This document shows, piece after piece, positions 9,220-17,575 of a stretch of 64,000 bases of DNA. The notes under the pieces were generated by a model. It was given only the letters and a program-made list of their open reading frames with translations, did not search any database and was not told the origin of the DNA. This DNA is from CBDDEH01 sp965226865 (lineage in GTDB: Bacteria; Chloroflexota; Dehalococcoidia; Lucifugimonadales; JAGWBF01). The stretch spans positions 303,409 to 367,408 of the forward strand of contig CBDDEH010000002.1 of assembly GCA_965226865.1 (NCBI GenBank), written 5' to 3'. A program made the position numbers and the translations under genes. The stretch's first letter is position 1, and every line of letters begins with the position of its first letter.

Positions 9220-10110
9220 CTATAGAGCGCCGGCCTTGACCTTCTCCACTAGAGTGCCAGTTGAGATTATATGGCGCTGCAGGCCCAGATCCCTAGGGTC
9301 CATCCCCATCGCAAGACCGATCAACTGAGGTAGATGTAGAATCGGCACATTGATGTTCCTCTGAGCTTGCTGCATGGCCTTTGGTTGGTAGCCATCCAGG
9401 TTCAAGTGGCACAGCGGGCAAGGTGTTACCATGGCGTCCGCCCCAAGGTCAGCGACTTCCGACGTGTGCTTGGCCACCATAGCAACTGAATTCGCCTCGT
9501 TTATGGTGAGGATAGGGAAACCACAACAGCGTGTCTTGCCTGGGAAGTCCACTACTTGTCCACCAAGTACGGGGATGATCTCCTCGAGAGACGTTTGCCT
9601 CGTGGGGTTCTCGTCGAAGCCGAGAACGCTACTGGGACGTATTATGTAGCAGCCATAGAATGGCGCTACCCGCAGGTGGGTCAAGGGGTTGCTGACGTAG
9701 TTTCGTAGATTGTCCAGTCCGATGTCCTCCAGAATCACCCAGAGAAGGTGCTTGGGATTCGCGGTGCCTTTGTACTCCAGGCGCTCCTCCGCCAGTTCGA
9801 CGTTGACCTTGGCCAGATATTCTGGGTCATGCTTGAGCCGTTGGTTGGCCTGACACATCACTCCCTGGCAAGTACTGCATATGGTCATAATGGGTAGATT
9901 CATTCCCTCGGCCATAGCAAACGTGCGGGCGTTAAGCACGTCGCCAAGGAACTGGTTCTTCTCCTGCAGCACGCCCGCGCCTGTACATGACGCTGCTGTC
10001 ATCTGCACCAACTCGACTCCCAGCCTTTCGCAGACCATTAACGTAGCCGGGTAAAGCTCAGGGCATCCACCGCGAGATACGCATCCGGGAAAGAAGGCGT
10101 ACTTAGGCAT
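9220..10110 (-). CDS. sdhE: HdrB-like CCG-domain subunit of succinate dehydrogenase (SdhE type)
   Basis: 296 aa with two CCG-type modules. The C-terminal module is complete: Cys154, Cys195-Cys196-Gly, and Cys231-x2-Cys234. The N-terminal module has Cys10, Cys78 and Cys81, but its CC pair reads Ser41-Cys42-Thr43-Gly44, so one Cys of the canonical CCG is Thr. Proteins of this kind replace the haem-containing SdhC/SdhD anchors in type-E succinate:quinone oxidoreductases and resemble heterodisulfide reductase subunit B. No membrane helix is visible. It is the third gene of an sdhA-sdhB-sdhE run, 37 bases after sdhB. Confidence 0.8.
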   Translation of the reverse strand: MPKYAFFPGCVSRGGCPELYPATLMVCERLGVELVQMTAASCTGAGVLQEKNQFLGDVLNARTFAMAEGMNLPIMTICSTCQGVMCQANQRLKHDPEYLAKVNVELAEERLEYKGTANPKHLLWVILEDIGLDNLRNYVSNPLTHLRVAPFYGCYIIRPSSVLGFDENPTRQTSLEEIIPVLGGQVVDFPGKTRCCGFPILTINEANSVAMVAKHTSEVADLGADAMVTPCPLCHLNLDGYQPKAMQQAQRNINVPILHLPQLIGLAMGMDPRDLGLQRHIISTGTLVEKVKAGAL

Positions 10111-10147
10111 CTGCTACCACCTTGTTAGATTGTTAACGGCCACGCCG

Positions 10148-11101
10148 TCAGTCTGCCTGTTTCTGTCTTTTGAATATACGCCGTATATTCTCAACACCAG
10201 GCAGCATCTCGTGAAACATTGGGGGCATCTTCCCCTTCACCAGGGCCCTCAACCCCACCGGGCCCAGGCTTATCAAGGCTGGAAGGTTGAGCATCCCGAA
10301 GGTCTTTAGTGGCAGCCTGAGTTCGTCCAACCAGCCGCTATGTTCCAGGCTCTCGGCAAAGGCGTCGGCGTGCCGTGCGCCCGTGGTTTTGTCGAACCCG
10401 GCTTCAATCGCCCTTTCCCTCAGCTCCATGATGCGGTCCATCGGGGCCACACCCTTGGGACAAACTTCGACGCATTCGTAGCATCTCGTGCAGTCCCAAA
10501 CGCCCGTATACTTGTCGAGAGCCTTAAGTCGTGCATTGTCCGCGTCGTCTCTCGGGTCCGCAACGAACCTGTATGCCTTTGCCAAGGCAGCCGGGCCAGT
10601 AAAGTTGGGGTCTACCTCAAAGGCGGTACAGTCCATTACACAGGCTCCACACATTATGCAGCCCATAACGGTTGACAGGTTGAGCATGTCCTCGTTGGGA
10701 GCGATGTACTCTGCCTCCGGTTCCTTACCTTCGGGCTGGAGCCAGGGGTCGACTGACTTCACTTTGTCCCAGAAGGGGGTCATGTCTACAACAAGATCCT
10801 TGATTACCGCCATTGTTCTTGGTGGAGAGACGTTGATGGGCTCTCCGTTGGGCGAAAGGTCCGAGACTTTGGTCTTGCATGCCAGTTTGGCATGGCCGTT
10901 GACGTGCATCGCGCAAGAGCCGCAGATCGCGCTTCGACAAGAGCACCGGAGGGCAAGACTCCCGTCTATGTCCTCCCTGATTTTGATCAATGTGTCGAGT
11001 ACGGTGGTGAAGGGGTCAACTTCTATTTCGTACTCTGCCCAGTAAGGAGCGGGCTCCTCGGATTCCGGGTTGAATCGTTCCACGTTTACCGTGACCTGCA
11101 T
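10148..11101 (-). CDS. sdhB: Succinate dehydrogenase/fumarate reductase iron-sulfur subunit
   Basis: 317 aa. The N-terminal [2Fe-2S] ferredoxin domain carries Cys53/Cys55, Cys60, Cys63, Cys75. The C-terminal domain has a first CxxCxxCxxxC (148, 151, 154, 158) and a second complete CxxCxxCxxxCP (204, 207, 210, 214). Classical SdhB has only three Cys at the last site, giving a [3Fe-4S] centre. Four Cys predict a [4Fe-4S] cluster, as known for type-E enzymes, which fits the adjacent HdrB-like subunit. The ATG at 11101 overlaps the sdhA stop (TGATG), so translation is probably coupled. An in-frame start at 11128 exists but lies inside sdhA. Confidence 0.92.
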   Translation of the reverse strand: MQVTVNVERFNPESEEPAPYWAEYEIEVDPFTTVLDTLIKIREDIDGSLALRCSCRSAICGSCAMHVNGHAKLACKTKVSDLSPNGEPINVSPPRTMAVIKDLVVDMTPFWDKVKSVDPWLQPEGKEPEAEYIAPNEDMLNLSTVMGCIMCGACVMDCTAFEVDPNFTGPAALAKAYRFVADPRDDADNARLKALDKYTGVWDCTRCYECVEVCPKGVAPMDRIMELRERAIEAGFDKTTGARHADAFAESLEHSGWLDELRLPLKTFGMLNLPALISLGPVGLRALVKGKMPPMFHEMLPGVENIRRIFKRQKQAD

Positions 11102-12780
11102 CAGTATGTTCTCTCCTCCGGCTTCCACTGAGTGATCACCACTGGCAGGTAAGATATCCGGGGCTCCTCATCGGATTTGGTAACTAACACATGCTTCAGC
11201 CAGTTCTCATCGTCCCTTTTTGTGTAGTCTGTACGACACTGGGCACCTCGGCTTTCCTTCCGTTCGATTGCGCTCAAAACGATGGTCTCAGCGCAGTCTA
11301 ACATGAACCCGAGTTCCAGGGAGAAGACGAGATCGGTGTTGAAAACCTTGCTTTTATCGTCAACCGGAACCTTTTCGTAACGGGCCTTCAGTTCCTCAAT
11401 CTTATCGAGGGCCTCTTTCATCCCCTTTTCATCGCGGAAGACGCCGAGGTGCTGGTTCATTGTCGTGCCCATGTCCAAACGGATTTTGGCCAACCGGTCT
11501 CCGTTATTGTCCCGGTCCAACATCCCTTGTATCCTCTTCTCCTCGTTTTCGACATAGCCTGAGAAGTCGAGGTTCGTGTATTCCTTTTCCCGGGACACCT
11601 CTGCTGCGTGGGTGCCGGCCCGCGCTCCGAAAACCACGGTATCCAGGAGCGAGTTCGCCCCCAGGCGATTGCTGCCGTGGACGCTGACGCAGGCCGTCTC
11701 GCCTGCGGCATACAGGCCTGGGACGTTAGTCAACCCATCCACATCGGTCTTGATCCCTCCCATCTGATAATGCATACCCGGCTGGATGGGAATGGGGTCT
11801 TTGATAATGTCTATACCTACAAGGTCGATTCCAATCTCGTGTATGGAAGGGAGCCGTTCGTTAATGACCTTTTCTCCGAGGTGGCTCACGTCGAGAAGCA
11901 CACAGCCGTCGATGTCGCGCCCTTCGGCTATCTCTGTTGCTTCAGATCGCGAGACCACGTCTCGCGATGCCAGTTCCATCATATTGGGCGCGTACTTCTC
12001 CATAAATCGCTCGCCATCTTTGTTAAGGAGGTACCCACCCTCCCCTCTGGCGCCTTCCGTTATCAGCACTCCACTGCCCTTAAGAGTCGTCGGGTGGTAC
12101 TGGACCATCTCCATGTCCATGAGAGGAGCTCCGACATTGTATGCCAGAGCCATTCCATCCCCTGTGACTATCAGGGCGTTCGTGCTGGGCTCGAACACCC
12201 GGCCGAGACCACCGGTGCAAAGAATCACGGTCTTTGCTCTGATTACCAGAATGTAACCGGTCTTGATTTCGATGGCCACCACTCCGCAGCATTCGCCATC
12301 CTCGATGATCAGGTCAGTTACGAACCATTCCTCGTAGCTAGCAATCTCGGACTTCATAAGCTGCTCGTAAAGGACATGGAGCATAGCCTGTCCGGTGAAG
12401 TCTGCAACGAAAAATGTGCGGGCGCGCCGCTGTCCACCAAATCTTCTGGTGCCAAGGCGTCCTTCGTCGTCGCGGTTGAAGATGACGCCCATGTGCTCCA
12501 GGGCTATCAGCTCTTGACCGGCGGTGCGGGACATAAGCTCTATGGCGTCCTGGTCTCCCAGGAAATCGCTGCCCTTGATGGTATCGTAAGCGTGGTCCTC
12601 CCAGGGGTCGCCTCTGTCTACCAGGCTGGCGTTGATCCCGCCTTGGGCTGCGTTTGAGTGGCTACGGACTGGATGGACTTTGCTGATGACCCCTACGTTG
12701 GCGCCGTTTTGGTGTGCGGCCAGGGCGGCACGCATACCCGCTAGGCCAGCCCCTATTACCAGGACATCATGCTCGAGCAA
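11101..12780 (-). CDS. sdhA: Succinate dehydrogenase/fumarate reductase flavoprotein subunit
   Basis: 559 aa. It oxidises succinate to fumarate using FAD. Dinucleotide fold DVLVIGAGLAGMRAALAA at the N-terminus; the covalent-FAD region VRSHSNAAQGGINASL contains the His; the substrate segment GERFMEKYAPNMMELASRDVVSR supplies the catalytic Arg neighbourhood; HGSNRLGANSLLDTVVFGAR near residue 360 completes the flavin site. First gene of the sdhABE run. No sdhC/sdhD haem anchor is present on either side. No strong ribosome site was seen before its ATG. Confidence 0.93.
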   Translation of the reverse strand: MLEHDVLVIGAGLAGMRAALAAHQNGANVGVISKVHPVRSHSNAAQGGINASLVDRGDPWEDHAYDTIKGSDFLGDQDAIELMSRTAGQELIALEHMGVIFNRDDEGRLGTRRFGGQRRARTFFVADFTGQAMLHVLYEQLMKSEIASYEEWFVTDLIIEDGECCGVVAIEIKTGYILVIRAKTVILCTGGLGRVFEPSTNALIVTGDGMALAYNVGAPLMDMEMVQYHPTTLKGSGVLITEGARGEGGYLLNKDGERFMEKYAPNMMELASRDVVSRSEATEIAEGRDIDGCVLLDVSHLGEKVINERLPSIHEIGIDLVGIDIIKDPIPIQPGMHYQMGGIKTDVDGLTNVPGLYAAGETACVSVHGSNRLGANSLLDTVVFGARAGTHAAEVSREKEYTNLDFSGYVENEEKRIQGMLDRDNNGDRLAKIRLDMGTTMNQHLGVFRDEKGMKEALDKIEELKARYEKVPVDDKSKVFNTDLVFSLELGFMLDCAETIVLSAIERKESRGAQCRTDYTKRDDENWLKHVLVTKSDEEPRISYLPVVITQWKPEERTY

Positions 12781-12949
12781 CGTTCATCACCTTGTATATC
12801 AGGTTTTTAACTCAGACCCGTACCAGGGGGTCTTCGTAAAGAATTTGGTCGATTGGCAGACTTGTTCTGCTAGGCATTCCGAAAGGCGACCCAATTATAC
12901 CATGTGCTTTGGCGGCTACCAACAATACCTGCCAAAGCTTTGACCCTGA

Positions 12950-13498
12950 TCAGATGTCGCCACTACCCGGGTGCAACACCATTAGCAGAGACGCAATGCT
13001 TTTGGCGTCTCGGATTTCTCCTTTTCGGATCATGTCCGGTACCTGGTCTATGGGTACTCTTTGTATTTCGATGTCCTCATCTTCATCGGGTTGAAAACTC
13101 CCCTGCCTGATGTCCCTGGCTACGTAGGCATGCATAAATTCTGTGCAGAATCCGGGGGTCGTCCAGAAGCTGGATAAATGCTTGAGTTCACCGGGCGTAT
13201 GACCAGTCTCCTCCTGCATCTCTCGTAGCGCAGCTTTGTAAGGGTCCTCCCCATTCTCTATACTTCCGGCAGGGATCTCCAGCAGAACTTGTTCAGCAGG
13301 CTTCCGGTATTGCCTGACCATGAGCACGTTGTTCTTCTCGTCCAGGGGCACGATACACACGCAGTTGTTGTGTTCTACGATTTCTCTTGTGCCCGATGAG
13401 CCATTCCGTAACTGGACTTTGTCCACTCGGAGGTTGACTATGCCCCCTCGGTAGGGGATGTGGCTTTCAATTGTGGGCTCGTTCTGCGGTGTAGTCAT
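12950..13498 (-). CDS. Nudix hydrolase, ADP-ribose pyrophosphatase-like
   Basis: About 182 aa. The Nudix box is intact: G-SIENG-E-DPYKAAL-REMQEETG (GX5EX7REUXEEXGU), preceded by the RQYRKPAEQVLLEIPAGS strand typical of ADP-ribose pyrophosphatases. It probably cleaves ADP-ribose or a related nucleoside diphosphate. The ATG at 13498 lies 8 bases after the nadK stop; a GTG at 13543, inside nadK, is the alternative start, and neither has a clear ribosome site. Pairing with NAD kinase suggests a pyridine-nucleotide housekeeping pair. Confidence 0.85.
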   Translation of the reverse strand: MTTPQNEPTIESHIPYRGGIVNLRVDKVQLRNGSSGTREIVEHNNCVCIVPLDEKNNVLMVRQYRKPAEQVLLEIPAGSIENGEDPYKAALREMQEETGHTPGELKHLSSFWTTPGFCTEFMHAYVARDIRQGSFQPDEDEDIEIQRVPIDQVPDMIRKGEIRDAKSIASLLMVLHPGSGDI

Positions 13499-13505
13499 GG
13501 CTGAT

Positions 13506-14381
13506 TCAATACTGAAGGGCCCGCGTCCTGCTTTGACCGCCACCGAAGCCGAGGCGTTGCGTCAACGTGTCGTAAAAGTCGCTTGGAGGGTTTGATCTCA
13601 GAAATCTAGCCTTCAAGGGGCTCTGCTGGACCAATATGGTATCCCCTGTGTTTAGACTGAGGTCCAAGTATCCGTCCACGCTTAGCATTACCTGATGGTC
13701 GGCTTGCACTTCCAGAGTGATTTTCGATTCCGGGGGAACAACTAATGCAGGCGCTATTCCTATGTGTGGAGCCACGGCCTTGATGATCATGTCACCAGCG
13801 GTGGGAGATAAGATCGGACCACCAACAGATAGGTTATAACCGGTGCTGCCGGTAGCCGTGGACACAATTAAGGCGTCGGCCCTAAATTCGGTCAGTAGAG
13901 CTCCGTCGACCGAAACTTTGATCCTGACCAATCTGGCAACCGAGCCCCGACCAACCACTATGTCGTTCAGGGCTTTGTAACTTGGCGGTTCTGGGGTAGA
14001 CCTACCTATGGGAGTGACCTTCGCCTCGGCTATCGAACGCTCCTCAATCCTTCCGCTGCCCTCCAAAAACATGGGAACCTTATCGAAAGCCTCCCCAGCT
14101 TTCAACTCTGTCATGAACCCGAGCCTACCCATGTTGATACCCAGTATGGGGGCACCATGAACAACCGACAGCCCGGCAGTTCGAAGAATTGTGCCGTCAC
14201 CGCCGACAGTTATTATCAGATCTGTATTTGCGCCTTCTGGTGTGTCTGGGCCGATCTCTATTGCCGGGCGGTCCCAACTGCGGTCCTGCAGGCCGAATCG
14301 CTCGATCAGTGACAAGACCAAATCATGGGCTGCCGGCACTCCAGAATTGTAGACGAAGCCAATAATGTTGGGGGGGTTCAT
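13506..14381 (-). CDS. nadK: NAD kinase
   Basis: 291 aa from the ATG at 14381. Phosphorylates NAD to NADP. The family signatures are all visible: ITVGGDGTILRTAG, ILGINMGRLGFMTEL, ALNDIVVGRG, and the long ADALIVSTATGSTGYNLSVG segment followed by GGPILSP. A TTG at 14399 is an alternative start, but the ATG gives the usual family length. It lies upstream of and adjacent to the Nudix gene. Confidence 0.94.
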   Translation of the reverse strand: MNPPNIIGFVYNSGVPAAHDLVLSLIERFGLQDRSWDRPAIEIGPDTPEGANTDLIITVGGDGTILRTAGLSVVHGAPILGINMGRLGFMTELKAGEAFDKVPMFLEGSGRIEERSIAEAKVTPIGRSTPEPPSYKALNDIVVGRGSVARLVRIKVSVDGALLTEFRADALIVSTATGSTGYNLSVGGPILSPTAGDMIIKAVAPHIGIAPALVVPPESKITLEVQADHQVMLSVDGYLDLSLNTGDTILVQQSPLKARFLRSNPPSDFYDTLTQRLGFGGGQSRTRALQY

Positions 14382-14510
14382 CTGGCGTTCAGGAACCAAG
14401 TAGTCTTAAGTAATGCTGACTGTCGAACAGGGCTGGATACAAGCCAACGGCAGTCTAGCATCGCCCCAGTTGAGTGTCAATAAACCCACAAAGAGTAGCG
14501 ACTGCCCACG

Positions 14511-16025
14511 TCATGGGAATGGTACGCCCGCGCCAGCGACCTGAGGAAAGCTGTTCACGGCAGTCTCGGCGGCCTTCAAGAGAGGCCCAGGCACCACGCC
14601 GATAACCAGGATCCCTAGTGCCGAAATACCGAGGGCCGCATGAAAGGCATATGATGAGGGGACGGCCTCTTCGGAAGCGGCGGGCTGTAGGTACATCACC
14701 TTTACGATTCGAAGATAGTAATAAGCTGACACGACACTATTGATAACGCCTATTATTGCAAGCCACAGCAAGTCGCTATTTATTGCGGCGGTAAACATAT
14801 AGAACTTGGCTATGAATATCCCCGTTGGTGGTACACCTATTAACGCTATCAGGGCGAGGGCGAGTGCGAAGGCCAGGTATGGCGCTCTACGGCCCATACC
14901 CGCAAAGTCGTCGATTTGGTCAGTGCCGACTTTATTGGAAATCGCGATGATCGCGAAAAAGGCAGCCAGGTTGGTCAAAGCATAGGCCCCAAGATAGAAC
15001 AGGATGGCGCTGGGACCTATAGTCTCTCCCTGAGTTGCTTTGGAAGCTATGGCTGCGAGGCCAACCAGAATGTAGCCAGCGTGGGCGATGGTGCTATACC
15101 CCATGAGACGCTTGATATTGCTTTGGGCCATAGCTACAAGGTTACCCACCGTCATGGATGCGGCGGCAAGAGCGGCGAACAGAATCCCCCAATCCAGTTC
15201 GAAGGCGTCGAATCCGGTGTAGAAAACCCGGAGCAATACCGCAAATCCGGCAGCTTTGCTGGCGACCGATAGGAAGGCCGTTATGGTTGTCGGCGCGCCC
15301 TCGTAAACGTCCGGCACCCACATTTGGAAGGGAACCGATGATATTTTGAACCCGAATCCAGCGACGATCAGCACGATACCCAGCAATAGCGCTGTGTTGT
15401 CACCGAAAGCTTCGCCTGGGGTGGCCAAAGCATGGGCTTTGTCTGCTATTTCGGCCAGATATGTGCTACCCGTGACGCCGAATACAAGGGCCATTCCGTA
15501 AAGGAGCAGGGCCGAGCTGATGGCGCTGAGAATGAAGAACTTCATTCCTGCCTCGCTTGATCGGTCCGTCCTCAAGAAGGCGGCCAGCGCTGCCAGCGGC
15601 AGGGCGGTCAACTCCAGAGAAACGTATAGGGTAATAAGCTCTGTGGCAGTAGCCAGTAACATCATTCCTGTGGCGGACAAAAGGATGAGGCCAAAGTACT
15701 CACCCTGGAACTTGGACAGCTTGTTCACATAATCGGTCGATGCGATAGCGACTAACGCAACGATCCCGATTACCAGGAATTTAAAGAACAGAGCGAACTG
15801 ATCGACTGTAAGGGTTTGGAAAATACCGACGAACTGATTCCCCGGTTCATCAGCAACGTCGATCCAGAGCCAGATGCTTAGCCCAAGTGGAACCATGAGA
15901 CCCAATACGGTAGCCACGCCAAGGAAACCTTTGCGCCGGATTACGAGGTCCAGCCCTATCACAAATAGGGCGACGCCGACCATAGCGATTTCCGGGGAGA
16001 GTAAGCGTACGTCTTCAGTGGTCAT
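14511..16025 (-). CDS. nuoN: NADH-quinone oxidoreductase subunit N
   Basis: 504 aa polytopic antiporter-like subunit of complex I, about 14 hydrophobic segments. Motifs: SLELTALPLAALAAF with the conserved Glu of TM5, the DVYEGAPTTITAFLSVASKAAGF proton-channel segment with Lys, and NIKRLMGYSTIAHAGYILVG. Last gene of the nuo run; its start overlaps the nuoM stop by 4 bases (ATGA type). It pumps protons in the membrane arm. Confidence 0.95.
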   Translation of the reverse strand: MTTEDVRLLSPEIAMVGVALFVIGLDLVIRRKGFLGVATVLGLMVPLGLSIWLWIDVADEPGNQFVGIFQTLTVDQFALFFKFLVIGIVALVAIASTDYVNKLSKFQGEYFGLILLSATGMMLLATATELITLYVSLELTALPLAALAAFLRTDRSSEAGMKFFILSAISSALLLYGMALVFGVTGSTYLAEIADKAHALATPGEAFGDNTALLLGIVLIVAGFGFKISSVPFQMWVPDVYEGAPTTITAFLSVASKAAGFAVLLRVFYTGFDAFELDWGILFAALAAASMTVGNLVAMAQSNIKRLMGYSTIAHAGYILVGLAAIASKATQGETIGPSAILFYLGAYALTNLAAFFAIIAISNKVGTDQIDDFAGMGRRAPYLAFALALALIALIGVPPTGIFIAKFYMFTAAINSDLLWLAIIGVINSVVSAYYYLRIVKVMYLQPAASEEAVPSSYAFHAALGISALGILVIGVVPGPLLKAAETAVNSFPQVAGAGVPFP

Positions 16026-17566
16026 GGGCTAACCCTTACTACTTGGATCGCCTGGGTCATGGCGCTAATACCCGAGTCGAACACGTCGGTCAGGAAGGCG
16101 GGATAAACGCCGATTACCACTATGCTTATGACTAAGGCTCCGATGGGAACCGCCTCCACCAGTGTCGCGTCGACGACATCGGCAAAGCGTTCTCTTGGAG
16201 AGCCAAAGAACACCCTCTCGATCATCCACAGAATGTAACCGGCTGCCAGGACTATTCCCGCCGCCGCCAGAGCTGTCGGCCACGCGAAGGTCTTGAACGA
16301 CCCCAGAAACACAAGTATCTCGGCTACGAACCCGCTCAGACCTGGAAGCCCGAGAGACGCCAGTCCCGCGACTAGAAATGCCGCTGTGATAAAGGGCATC
16401 CGGTTGGCCAGGCCTCCCAAGTCCGGTATGTACCGAGTGTGAGCCCTCTCGTACACCAAGCCCACCATGAGGAACATAAGTCCGGTGATGCTCCCATGAG
16501 CGAACATTTGCATGCTGGCTCCGCTAAGAGCCACATCTGCAAATTTGCCGCCGCCTATGCCAACGGCAACTCCCAGCAACACGAGGCCCATATGGCTAAC
16601 GCTACTGTACGCTATCAGACGTTTCAGGTCGGTCTGCCTCAGGGTGACCATAGCCCCGTAGAGAACGCTGATCACCGCAAGCACCGCAAGTGCCCATGCA
16701 AAGCTATGGGCGTGCTCCAGTTCGGGAAACATGCCTACTGAAACCCTGATAAATCCGTATCCACCCATCTTCAGCAATACACCGGCCAGCATCATGCTGA
16801 CGGCGGTCGGTGCGTCTGTATGGGCATCTGGGAGCCATGTATGGACTGGCCAGATCGGCAGTTTGATGGCGAAAGCCACTACGAAAAACCAGAATATTAA
16901 ACTGATTGGAACTACAGCATCGGTTGCATCGATTCCCGACCTAGACAGCAGGGTCATGTCGAAAGTGCCGACGTTGGGAGTCAAGAACACGGCGACTATG
17001 GCGACCAGCATAAATGCGCTGCCAAGAATGGTGTAAATCACGAACTTCACGGCAGAGTATTCCTTGCGGCCGGTGCCCCAGATCGAAATGAGAAGGTACA
17101 TTGGGACCAACTCCAGCTCCCAGAACAGGAAGAACAGGAGGAAATCCAGGGCGGTGAAGACTCCCAGTACCGCAGTTTGCAGTACTAAAAGCCACACGAA
17201 GTACTCTTTGACCCGATGCTTTACGCTGAAGGAGGCGAATACGGCGCAGAAACCGATCAGACCGGTAAGTAGGACGAGGGGGGCGCTCAGACCGTCGACC
17301 CCCAGTCGATAGCTGGCGTCGAAGGTTTTATTATCGAAAACGGTCCCTGTACCGATCCAGGAGAATTGGTCGATCAACTGGAACCGGTTGGCAGCTTCAC
17401 CGTGGTCAAAGACGGAGAACACTATGATGGCTAACACCAGGTCCGCCAGTGCCACCAGTGCCGCGAACACGCGGATATTGCGGTCGCCTTTCAGAAGGAG
17501 GACGATGGCAAGGGCCCCTGCCAGTGGCAAGAACACGGTTGCGGTCAGTAAGCCGTTAAACTCCAT
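16022..17566 (-). CDS. nuoM: NADH-quinone oxidoreductase subunit M
   Basis: 514 aa antiporter-like membrane subunit. The family marks are LLFFLFWELELVPMYLLIS (conserved Glu), IKLPIWPVHTWLPDAHTDAP, MMLAGVLLKMGGYGFIR (Lys), and RQTDLKRLIAYSSVSHMGLV. Located 9 bases after nuoL and overlapping nuoN. Length is typical. Confidence 0.96.
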   Translation of the reverse strand: MEFNGLLTATVFLPLAGALAIVLLLKGDRNIRVFAALVALADLVLAIIVFSVFDHGEAANRFQLIDQFSWIGTGTVFDNKTFDASYRLGVDGLSAPLVLLTGLIGFCAVFASFSVKHRVKEYFVWLLVLQTAVLGVFTALDFLLFFLFWELELVPMYLLISIWGTGRKEYSAVKFVIYTILGSAFMLVAIVAVFLTPNVGTFDMTLLSRSGIDATDAVVPISLIFWFFVVAFAIKLPIWPVHTWLPDAHTDAPTAVSMMLAGVLLKMGGYGFIRVSVGMFPELEHAHSFAWALAVLAVISVLYGAMVTLRQTDLKRLIAYSSVSHMGLVLLGVAVGIGGGKFADVALSGASMQMFAHGSITGLMFLMVGLVYERAHTRYIPDLGGLANRMPFITAAFLVAGLASLGLPGLSGFVAEILVFLGSFKTFAWPTALAAAGIVLAAGYILWMIERVFFGSPRERFADVVDATLVEAVPIGALVISIVVIGVYPAFLTDVFDSGISAMTQAIQVVRVSP

Positions 17567-17575
17567 GCCGGTCCT

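Noticed and set aside
11608..12657. Long plus-strand open frame opposite sdhA
   Set aside because: It lies fully antisense to a highly conserved gene and its translation has no recognisable domain; a coding shadow.
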